Assembly: GCA_937873515.1 (NCBI GenBank)
Contig: CALMYB010000022.1
Coordinates: 1-64,000, forward strand
Source: an uncultured Acidobacteriota bacterium
GTDB lineage: Bacteria > Acidobacteriota > Blastocatellia > Pyrinomonadales > Pyrinomonadaceae
DNA: 64,000 bases
Direction of reading: 5' to 3'
Positions 17,041-24,644 of this stretch are shown piece after piece (position 1 is the first letter of the stretch; each line of letters starts with the position of its first letter). The notes under the pieces were generated by a model that was given only the letters and a program-made list of their open reading frames with translations, searched no databases and was not told where the DNA came from. The translations under genes were made by a program, and so were the position numbers.

Positions 17041-17070
17041 GGGCCGGCAACCAAAAAAAGTTACCGGCCC
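17041..17070 (+). promoter_or_regulatory. Hairpin between tssC and hcp
   Basis: GGGCCGGCAAC (17041-17051) and GTTACCGGCCC (17060-17070) pair with a single mismatch around an A-rich loop. There is no immediate U-tract. It lies upstream of hcp and may act as a processing or stability element that uncouples hcp from tssC. Function inferred. Confidence 0.5.
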
Positions 17071-17177
17071 TAACGCAAAAAGGTTTTAAAGACCGCGTCT
17101 CTTATCTGAAGCCGATGGAATCGCACGCGTTCGTTGGCGTTATTAAAAACTGATTCGATAAAAAAAGGAGCAAAGCA

Positions 17178-17663
17178 ATGGCAACAGTAGATTATTTCCT
17201 CAAACTTGAAGGGATCGAAGGCGAGAGCCAGGATTACAAACACAAAGGCGAGATCGACGTGGAGTCGTTTTCGTGGGGCGTAAGCCAGGCAGGTACGATG
17301 GGACACGGCGGCGGCGGCGGTGCCGGCAAGGCAACCTTCCAGGACTTTCATTTCACGATGAAGGGAAGCAAGGCAACCCCGAAACTCATGCTCAACTGTG
17401 CGACCGGCACGCACATCAAGAAGGCTGTCCTTACCGCCCGCAAGGCAGGTAAAGAGCAGCAGGAGTTCCTGAAGATCTCATTCACCGATCTTCTCGTTAC
17501 GAGCTACAACGCCGGCGGCGTCGGCGGCGGTGCCGAAACAAGCGACCAGTGCTCGCTGAACTTTGCGAAGATCGAGTTCGAGTACAAGGAGCAGAAGCCC
17601 GATGGTACTCTTGGCGGTGCGGTCAAAGCAGGCTACGACGTCAAGGCCAACAAGATGGTCTAA
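17178..17663 (+). CDS. hcp: Hcp, type VI inner tube protein
   Basis: A 161-residue Hcp1-type protein. It starts MATVDYFLKLEGIEGES and contains GEIDVESFSWGVSQ, a glycine-rich loop, and FTDLLVTSYNAGG. It forms the hexameric rings of the ejected tube and can carry small effectors. It is bracketed by hairpins on both sides, and a good AAAGGAG precedes the ATG. Both features fit its usual much higher expression than the rest of the locus. Confidence 0.97.
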   Translation: MATVDYFLKLEGIEGESQDYKHKGEIDVESFSWGVSQAGTMGHGGGGGAGKATFQDFHFTMKGSKATPKLMLNCATGTHIKKAVLTARKAGKEQQEFLKISFTDLLVTSYNAGGVGGGAETSDQCSLNFAKIEFEYKEQKPDGTLGGAVKAGYDVKANKMV

Positions 17664-17703
17664 CCTCGCACACGCAGGTTTCGAAAAGTCACGGACCTTT
17701 CCC

Positions 17704-17745
17704 GGTTATGCCGTTCGCTTCGCCGAACGGCATAACCTTTCCCAG
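17704..17745 (+). terminator. Strong hairpin (partial terminator) after hcp
   Basis: A perfect 14-bp stem, GGTTATGCCGTTCG (17704-17717) with its complement at 17724-17737, has a 6-base loop and is followed by a mixed T tract (TTTCCCAGTTTTT). It lies between hcp and tssE in the same direction. It probably terminates a part of the transcripts, or protects the 3' end of an abundant hcp mRNA, with read-through into tssE. Confidence 0.75.
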
Positions 17746-17756
17746 TTTTTAGAAGA

Positions 17757-18242
17757 ATGGCTCGTCGCGACGAAGACATCAGGATCACCCCTTCATTGCT
17801 CGATCGTCTGATCGACATGGAGCCTACTGCATCCAAAGATCCGCCAAAATCAAGATTTACAGGCGTTCAGGAGCTGAAGGCAGGTGTCCGCCGTGACCTC
17901 GAATGGCTTCTGAATACGCGTTCGCACGGCGACGAAACGGTATCTGAGGATGCAGAAGTTCGTCGCTCGGTCGTCTTCTACGGTATGCCCGACATTCTCG
18001 GCCTCGATCCGAAGACGCCGGCTGAAAAGAAGCGTCTGGTAAAGTCGCTCGAGACGGCGATCAGGCGGTTCGAGCCGCGTTTTTTGGATCTAAAGATCAC
18101 GCTCGAACCGGTTGACGAGATCGAGCGGCAGGTGAAGTTCCGCGTCGAGGCGAAGCTTGATATGGAACCCGCTCCCGAGCCGATCATTTTCGATACGGTG
18201 ATCGCAAGCGGAAGCGGTGAGTTTGCGGTCAAAGAAAGATAG
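17757..18242 (+). CDS. tssE: Type VI baseplate protein TssE
   Basis: A 161-residue protein of the gp25-like baseplate family. It has the central block LKAGVRRDLEWLLNTR and later the conserved VFYGMPDILGLDPKTP and AIRRFEPRFLDLKITL. The fold is related to T4 gp25, which nucleates the sheath on the baseplate. The ATG lies 11 bases after the hcp hairpin T tract, and tssF follows 16 bases after its stop. Confidence 0.92.
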   Translation: MARRDEDIRITPSLLDRLIDMEPTASKDPPKSRFTGVQELKAGVRRDLEWLLNTRSHGDETVSEDAEVRRSVVFYGMPDILGLDPKTPAEKKRLVKSLETAIRRFEPRFLDLKITLEPVDEIERQVKFRVEAKLDMEPAPEPIIFDTVIASGSGEFAVKER

Positions 18243-18258
18243 CGTCAGTTGTGCTTGA

Positions 18259-20142
18259 ATGCGTGATGAACTCCTAACATTTTACGAGCGTGAGCTTGTT
18301 TTTCTGCGCAGAATGGGTGCCGAGTTCGCTCTTCGATATCCGAAGATCGCAGCTCGCCTCGAACTTGATGAAGAGCGCGTCGAAGATCCGCACGTCGAGC
18401 GCCTGATCGAGGCCTTTGCCTATCTGACGGCTCGCGTCGGGCTGAAGATAGATGACGAATTTCCTGAGATCACAGAGGCGTTCCTGAACGTCCTGTATCC
18501 GCACTATCTTGCGCCGATCCCGTCGATGGCGATCTCACAGTTCAGCTACGGTTCGCCAAAGGACAAGCTCACGGCCGTTCAGCGTGTCGAGAGGGAAACG
18601 CGGCTTAATTCGCGGCCCGTCGATGGCAGCCCTTGCCGGTTCCGCACGGCGTACGACGTGGATCTCTTCCCGATCGAGATCGAGTCTGCAACGCTGGAAT
18701 CGCCCGCACCGAAGGATACGCGCGGTATGTTCGCCGAAGCGAAGATCGTGATCTCGATGCGGTGCTTCGGCAACGCGAATCTGCACGAGTTCAAACGCGG
18801 AGTTGACGCAAGCATTCCCGATCGATTCCGCTTTTACCTCGATGGCAATCCGCAGCTGATCTACCCGCTCTACGAGATCATCTTCAATCACGCAACGGCC
18901 GTCGAGTTTCACGCAAAAGAAGCTCCGATCGGCTCGCGTACGATGACGATGCTGCCGCCGAAGCCGCCCGATCCGATCATCATTCCGGCAGAGGATGGGC
19001 TAAAAACGGTCGGTTTTGGCGAGGACGAATTCCTCTTGCCGTACACGAAACGAAGTTTTTCCGGCTATCGGTTTTTGACGGAATATTTTGCCTTTCCGCA
19101 GAAATATCTATTTGTCGATGTGATGGGTGTCGATCAGGCGATCGCCAAAAAGGTCGGCAGCCATTTCGATCTGATCATCCACCTTCGCGACATCGTGCCG
19201 CCGGTCGCTCCGATCACGGCCGAGACATTTAAGCTCGGATGCACGCCGATCGTAAATCTATTCCAGAAGCTTTCCGACCCGATCTATCTGAACCAACAGC
19301 GGTTCGAATATCAGGTGATACCGGATGTGCATAGGCAGTCTTCGACCGAGGTCTATTCGATCGACGAGGTGATAACTACCGATCCGCGTTCGAATGAGAT
19401 GCGCGAATTCGCACCGTTCTATTCGATGCGTCACGCTTATGGAGGCGAGAAGGGGAAATCTTACTGGTCCGCCGCCCGCCGTCCGTCGCAGCGGGTAAAC
19501 GACGAGGGCAGCGAGGTCTTTATTTCGCTTGTGGACGATCACTTCGATCCAAAGGTTCCGGCCGTTGATGTGCTGAACGTAAAGGCGACCTGCACGAACC
19601 GCGACCTGCCGGCAAAACTTCCTTTCGGCGGCAAAGAAGGCGACTTCGAGGTCGAAGGTACGGCGCTCCTGTCGCGGGTTCGCTGCCTGACAAAGCCGAC
19701 CGAGACGATCCGTCCGCCGCAGCGAAGAGGAGCGCAGTGGCGGTTGATCTCGCATTTGAGCCTCAACTTTCTCTCGCTTGTAAACGACGAGAAAGGTTCG
19801 CCCGAGGCGTTGCAGGAGATCTTGATGCTCTATAATTTTGACGATTCTCCGGCGATGCGCAAGCAGATACTCGGGATAAAAAGCGTTGAATCGCGCAAGG
19901 TCGTTCGACAGATCGGCAAGCGCGTCGGAGCCGGATTCGTCCGCGGGGTCGAAACGACGGTCACCATGGACGAAGAACAGTTCGTCGGTTCGGGCTACTT
20001 TCTCTTTGCGTGCGTGCTGGAGCGTTTCCTAGCGATGTACGCATCGCTTAACTCTTTTAATCAGTTGAGTTTACGGACAGAGCAGCGTGAAGGGACGGTT
20101 CGGGAATTTTCGCCGCGTGCGGGCACGCGAGAGCTGCTTTAG
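18259..20142 (+). CDS. tssF: Type VI baseplate protein TssF
   Basis: A 627-residue protein of typical length. It starts MRDELLTFYERELVFLRRMGAEFALRYPKIAARL, the signature of TssF/VasA. It also has PEITEAFLNVLYPHYLAPIPSM. With TssG and TssE it forms the wedge of the baseplate around VgrG. The stop is 9 bases before tssG, so the two are translated together. Confidence 0.96.
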   Translation: MRDELLTFYERELVFLRRMGAEFALRYPKIAARLELDEERVEDPHVERLIEAFAYLTARVGLKIDDEFPEITEAFLNVLYPHYLAPIPSMAISQFSYGSPKDKLTAVQRVERETRLNSRPVDGSPCRFRTAYDVDLFPIEIESATLESPAPKDTRGMFAEAKIVISMRCFGNANLHEFKRGVDASIPDRFRFYLDGNPQLIYPLYEIIFNHATAVEFHAKEAPIGSRTMTMLPPKPPDPIIIPAEDGLKTVGFGEDEFLLPYTKRSFSGYRFLTEYFAFPQKYLFVDVMGVDQAIAKKVGSHFDLIIHLRDIVPPVAPITAETFKLGCTPIVNLFQKLSDPIYLNQQRFEYQVIPDVHRQSSTEVYSIDEVITTDPRSNEMREFAPFYSMRHAYGGEKGKSYWSAARRPSQRVNDEGSEVFISLVDDHFDPKVPAVDVLNVKATCTNRDLPAKLPFGGKEGDFEVEGTALLSRVRCLTKPTETIRPPQRRGAQWRLISHLSLNFLSLVNDEKGSPEALQEILMLYNFDDSPAMRKQILGIKSVESRKVVRQIGKRVGAGFVRGVETTVTMDEEQFVGSGYFLFACVLERFLAMYASLNSFNQLSLRTEQREGTVREFSPRAGTRELL

Positions 20143-20151
20143 AAACGGAAT

Positions 20152-21162
20152 ATGCCGCGTTTATCGCCTGAGCAAGGGCTTTTAGAACAAGCGTACAGCT
20201 ATGAATTCTTTCAGGCCGTGCGGCTGCTCGAGCTCATACACAAGGATCAGAAGCGCGTCGGCGGCGAGGCGATGCCGCATGAGGAGATCGTGCGTTTTCG
20301 TTCTCGCATCACTCTCGATTTTCCGGCAAGCGAGATCCACGAAACTCGAAAGGTCATTGATGAGACCGGCCAGAGCGAACGCCTGGAGATGCTTGTCAAC
20401 TTTATGGGCGTTGTCGGTGTTTCCGGCGCTCTCCCGACGCATTACACGGAACTTGTTCTCGACCGTGTCCGCCATCGCGACACGACGATGTGGGCGTTCT
20501 TTGACATCTTCACGCACCGCATCGTTTCGCTATTTTATCGAGCTTGGGCGAAGTATCGATTTCCGATCGGCTATGAAGCGGGCGACGAGAGTTTCACCGC
20601 GTACCTTTATGACCTTGCGGGGCTTGGCACGCGCGGCCTTCGAGGCCGGATGGCCGTCGAGGATGAGGCTCTTTTGCCCTATACCGGGCTGATCGCCCAA
20701 TCGCCGCATACGGCTGATGCCCTCGCGAATATGGTCAGCGACCACTTCTCGGCTAAGGCAAAAGTTGAGCAATTTTCCGGTCAATGGTTGCAGCTCGATG
20801 GCAGAGACGTAACGCAGCTGGGCGCGAAAAACAGCAGCTTAGGTCGAAATGCCATAGTTGGCACCCGCGTTTGGGATCAACAGTCCAAGTTTCGTGTTAG
20901 ACTGGGACCACTTGATCTCAAACGCTTTCAGGCTTTTTTGCCGAGCGGCACTGCACATCAGCCGCTTAAGTCGATCGTCAAATTCATGGTTGGCGACGAA
21001 CTCGATTTTGATGTCCAGCTTGTCCTTGAGGCAAAACAGGTGCCTGCAACGATCTTGACGACACGCGCGATCCGGCGGCCTTCGCTCGGCTGGACGAGTT
21101 TTTTGAAGACAAAACCTTTTAAGGAGCCGGACGATCAAGTAGTACTGAAGATGGCGGCATAA
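20152..21162 (+). CDS. tssG: Type VI baseplate protein TssG
   Basis: A 336-residue protein. It has the N-terminal YSYEFFQAVRLLE and the block LVNFMGVVGVSGALPTHYTELV, typical of TssG/VasB. The C-terminal part has the conserved YTGLIAQSPHTADALANMV. It is the partner of TssF in the baseplate wedge. It lies in the standard order between tssF and clpV. Confidence 0.95.
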   Translation: MPRLSPEQGLLEQAYSYEFFQAVRLLELIHKDQKRVGGEAMPHEEIVRFRSRITLDFPASEIHETRKVIDETGQSERLEMLVNFMGVVGVSGALPTHYTELVLDRVRHRDTTMWAFFDIFTHRIVSLFYRAWAKYRFPIGYEAGDESFTAYLYDLAGLGTRGLRGRMAVEDEALLPYTGLIAQSPHTADALANMVSDHFSAKAKVEQFSGQWLQLDGRDVTQLGAKNSSLGRNAIVGTRVWDQQSKFRVRLGPLDLKRFQAFLPSGTAHQPLKSIVKFMVGDELDFDVQLVLEAKQVPATILTTRAIRRPSLGWTSFLKTKPFKEPDDQVVLKMAA

Positions 21163-21180
21163 CGCACAAGAGAGATCCCT

Positions 21181-23931
21181 ATGAACTTAAATCTGAAATC
21201 CCTAGTCGGCCGATTGAACGATACTTGCCGCACGGCGCTTGAAGGCGCCGCCGGTGCCTGCCTTTCACGAACGAATTATGACGTCGAGATCGAGCATATC
21301 CTTTCGAAGATCCTTGAACAGAATGACACCGATCTTCACCGCATCTGCAAGCATTACGAGGTGAATATCGATCGTCTTTCAAAAGACATCGATTCATCGC
21401 TTGCGAGCCTGAAGACCGGCAATTCGCGTACGCCGGGCTTGAGCGAACGCATACCGCGATGGATACAGGATGCGTGGCTGCTCGCCTCCGTCGATTTTGG
21501 CGAAGCGAAGGTGCGTTCGGGACATCTCGTGCTTGCGTTGCTCTCGAATGAGAGCTTTGCGCGCATCGCCCGCGACATTTCGCGGGAATTCAATCACATC
21601 TCGCCGGAGTCGCTCGCAAAGAAACTCGATGAACTGACGGCTGAGTCTGCCGAAGGCCGCGAGGCCGTTGCTCTCGGCGAAGGCCGGGCGTCTGACGGTG
21701 CTCCTGTCGCCGCGGGCGTGCCGGGCAAGACGAAGGCTCTCGATCAATACACCGAAGACCTCACGGCGAAAGCCGCCGCGGGCAAGATCGATCCGATCCT
21801 CGGACGCGATTTCGAGATACGGCAGATCATCGATATCCTGACGCGCCGACGTCAGAACAACCCGATCCTGACGGGCGAGGCCGGCGTAGGAAAGACCGCC
21901 GTTGTGGAAGGTTTTGCGGCTCGTGTGGCTTCGGGCGATGTCCCGGACAGCTTGAAGAACGTCTCCGTGCGATCGCTCGATCTCGGGCTTTTGCAGGCCG
22001 GTGCGGGCGTCAAGGGCGAATTCGAGAACCGCCTGAAATCCGTGATCGACGAGGTGAAATCCTCGCCGCAGCCGATCATTATGTTCATCGACGAAGCTCA
22101 TACGCTCATTGGTGCAGGCGGCCAGGCCGGACAGAATGACGCTGCGAACTTGCTCAAACCCGCACTCGCCCGCGGCGAACTCCGCACGATCGCGGCGACC
22201 ACTTGGGCCGAGTATAAGAAGTATTTCGAGAAGGATGCGGCACTCGCACGGCGTTTTCAGGTCGTGAAGGTCGAAGAGCCCGATGAAGAAAGGGCGATCG
22301 CGATGATGCGCGGCCTCGCCGACAAGATGGAAGATCATCACAAGGTTCGCGTGCTGGACGAAGCGATCGTCGAATGCGTAAAGCTTTCTGCCCGCTACAT
22401 CACGGGACGGCAGCTGCCGGACAAGAGCGTCTCGGTGCTCGATACCGCGTGTGCAAAGGTAGCGATCGGGCAAGGTGCGACGCCAGCTTCGCTCGAAGAT
22501 GCGACACGCCGCGTGCAGAACCTTACGTCCGAGATCGATTCGCTCGAACGCGAACAGGTTACGGGTGCGGGACACGATGCACGGCTCGATGAGCTGAAGA
22601 CCAAACGCAGCGAGACCGAAGAAGAGCTTTCGCGGCTTTCGGCCCAATGGGAAAAAGAAAAGGAACTCGTCGAAAAGATCCGCAATATTCGCTTCAAGCT
22701 CGAACAAACACGGCTCGATGAGGCCGCTCCCGTGAATGGTAAAGCCGCTGCGGCGGCCGCTGGCGACGGCGCAGAAGCTGAAGGTGAGGCTGAAGCTGCC
22801 GAAACCGCACCCGCACCGGAACCGATCGATGACAAGGCCGCTGAAGCGCTTCGTGCGGAACTTAAGGCGACGAACGAGGAATTGAAAAAGGTGCAGGGCG
22901 AAGATCCGCTGATGCATCCCGTCGTTGACGGCGGCTCGGTCGCGGAGGTTATTTCTGGCTGGACAGGCATTCCGATCGGCAAGATGGTCGCCGACGAGAT
23001 CAATGCCGTTCTCAATCTTGCAGGCACGCTTCGGGAACGCGTTCTCGGCCAGGATCATGCGCTCGATGCGATCGCACAGCGTATTCGCACATCGCGCGCC
23101 GGACTTACCGATCCGAAGCGTCCGATCGGCGTGTTCCTGCTTGTCGGTACGTCGGGCGTCGGTAAGACGGAGACGGCACTCGCTCTCGCCGAATCGCTTT
23201 ACGGCGGCGAACGCAATCTGATCTCGATCAATATGAGCGAGTATCAGGAAGCACATACGGTTTCGAGCCTCAAGGGCTCGCCTCCGGGATACGTCGGTTA
23301 TGGCGAAGGCGGCGTGCTTACTGAAGCTGTCCGCAGAAAGCCGTATTCGGTCGTTCTGCTCGATGAGGTCGAGAAAGCCCACCCGGACGTGATGGAACTC
23401 TTCTTCCAGGTGTTCGATAAAGGCGTTCTCGAAGACGGCGAAGGCCGCGAGATCGATTTCAAGAACTGCATCATTTTGCTCACATCTAACGTCGGAACCG
23501 ACACGATAATGAAACTCTGTGCGGATCCGGACACGCGGCCGGGGCCGGACGGCCTGGTCGATGCCGTCAAGCCGGAACTTAACAAGGCTTTCAAGCCCGC
23601 ACTGTTGGGCCGAATGGTGACGGTACCGTATTATCCGATCTCTGATGAGATCCTGCGGCTGATCATCAAACTTCAGCTCGGCAAGATCGCCCAGCGGATC
23701 AAGGACAATCACAACGCGGCGTTCAGCTACGACGATAACGTTGTCGATACGATCGCAAAACGCTGCACGGACGTCGACAGCGGCGCTCGCAACGTTTACA
23801 ACATTCTCACCGGCACGCTCCTGCCGGAGATGTCCGGCGAAGTTCTGTCGAGAATGGCACAGGGCGATGCTCTAACGAGCATCCGTGTCGCGGTCGGTGA
23901 TGGCGAGAATTTTACCTATAACTTTGCCTGA
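21181..23931 (+). CDS. clpV: Type VI AAA+ ATPase ClpV (TssH)
   Basis: A 916-residue double-AAA+ unfoldase. The Clp N-domain (about 1-160) is followed by AAA-1 with Walker A GEAGVGKT (residues 232-239) and Walker B MFIDEAHTL. A coiled-coil middle domain follows, then AAA-2 with GTSGVGKT and the ClpB/ClpV-type SPPGYVGYGEGG. It recycles contracted sheath by extracting TssC. An Ala/Glu-rich stretch of about 35 residues (around 520-555) is inserted in the middle domain. Confidence 0.95.
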   Translation: MNLNLKSLVGRLNDTCRTALEGAAGACLSRTNYDVEIEHILSKILEQNDTDLHRICKHYEVNIDRLSKDIDSSLASLKTGNSRTPGLSERIPRWIQDAWLLASVDFGEAKVRSGHLVLALLSNESFARIARDISREFNHISPESLAKKLDELTAESAEGREAVALGEGRASDGAPVAAGVPGKTKALDQYTEDLTAKAAAGKIDPILGRDFEIRQIIDILTRRRQNNPILTGEAGVGKTAVVEGFAARVASGDVPDSLKNVSVRSLDLGLLQAGAGVKGEFENRLKSVIDEVKSSPQPIIMFIDEAHTLIGAGGQAGQNDAANLLKPALARGELRTIAATTWAEYKKYFEKDAALARRFQVVKVEEPDEERAIAMMRGLADKMEDHHKVRVLDEAIVECVKLSARYITGRQLPDKSVSVLDTACAKVAIGQGATPASLEDATRRVQNLTSEIDSLEREQVTGAGHDARLDELKTKRSETEEELSRLSAQWEKEKELVEKIRNIRFKLEQTRLDEAAPVNGKAAAAAAGDGAEAEGEAEAAETAPAPEPIDDKAAEALRAELKATNEELKKVQGEDPLMHPVVDGGSVAEVISGWTGIPIGKMVADEINAVLNLAGTLRERVLGQDHALDAIAQRIRTSRAGLTDPKRPIGVFLLVGTSGVGKTETALALAESLYGGERNLISINMSEYQEAHTVSSLKGSPPGYVGYGEGGVLTEAVRRKPYSVVLLDEVEKAHPDVMELFFQVFDKGVLEDGEGREIDFKNCIILLTSNVGTDTIMKLCADPDTRPGPDGLVDAVKPELNKAFKPALLGRMVTVPYYPISDEILRLIIKLQLGKIAQRIKDNHNAAFSYDDNVVDTIAKRCTDVDSGARNVYNILTGTLLPEMSGEVLSRMAQGDALTSIRVAVGDGENFTYNFA

Positions 23932-23948
23932 CCAAGGAGAGAGGGACG

Positions 23949-24545
23949 ATGGCTGTTAACTTGATCGCACATGACACTCGGCTCGAAGGGCGGACGCCGT
24001 CCGCGTCGCGCGATACCTTCACGATCACTGTTAACGAATCGACCACGCTCGACGACTTTTTCGAGCGTGCCCTTGATATCGCAGTCCTGCACACAGGCAT
24101 TCGCAGGCTGTCGATAATGGCTCACGGCCTCTACGTGCGTGACCTTGATACGACGGCGATCCAATTCTGCTCGGATCTGATCAGCTATCAGACGGTGCAT
24201 TATTTCAGCCGTTTGCGCGGCCTTGTCGATCATATCGTTCTCTATGTTTGCCACGCCGCCGAAACACATATGACGCGGCGCAGCGAAGGCGACGAACTTT
24301 GCCGCCAGATGGCGATCATCGCTCATGCGGAAGTTACGGCTGCAAGAGAAAGGCAGGAATATACGTCTGTTGAGCGGTGCAGTTTTTTTGACTGCGAATC
24401 GTCACCGATCGAATTCGGCAATTGGGAAGGCCATGTCGTGCGTTATGACCGGGACGGGAACGTCCTGGCGGAGTTCGTCGAACAGCCGAATCAGCCGGAT
24501 CCCGCACCGACTCGGTCCGATCCGCGATTTACGATGCGTTATTAA
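23949..24545 (+). CDS. Unknown type VI-locus protein with caspase-fold-like motifs
   Basis: A 198-residue protein I do not recognise. It has no signal peptide and no membrane segment. The pattern resembles caspase-fold (clan CD, CHAT or DUF4347-like) domains: a strand ending in RRLSIMAHG (His59-Gly60), then DHIVLYVCHAAET (Cys101) and later GDELCRQMAIIAHAEVTAA. The His and Cys follow hydrophobic strands, as in that fold. It lies between clpV and vgrG in the same direction with an AGGAGAGAGGG ribosome-binding site. It could be an effector, a structural accessory or a protease acting on secreted proteins. The fold assignment is inferred by eye. Confidence 0.75.
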   Translation: MAVNLIAHDTRLEGRTPSASRDTFTITVNESTTLDDFFERALDIAVLHTGIRRLSIMAHGLYVRDLDTTAIQFCSDLISYQTVHYFSRLRGLVDHIVLYVCHAAETHMTRRSEGDELCRQMAIIAHAEVTAARERQEYTSVERCSFFDCESSPIEFGNWEGHVVRYDRDGNVLAEFVEQPNQPDPAPTRSDPRFTMRY

Positions 24546-24644
24546 GGCAAAACGGAGGCAATACCCGCGTCTATTTATCGTTAGGCGGCTCGTCTTTAGT
24601 TGTTTTCGAACAGAAAAAGGCCGCCGGCAGGACCTGAAAAGATT

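Noticed and set aside
21394..23712. A 772-codon open frame opposite clpV
   Set aside because: Lies wholly within clpV on the other strand and shows no family features; clpV itself has all its ATPase motifs.
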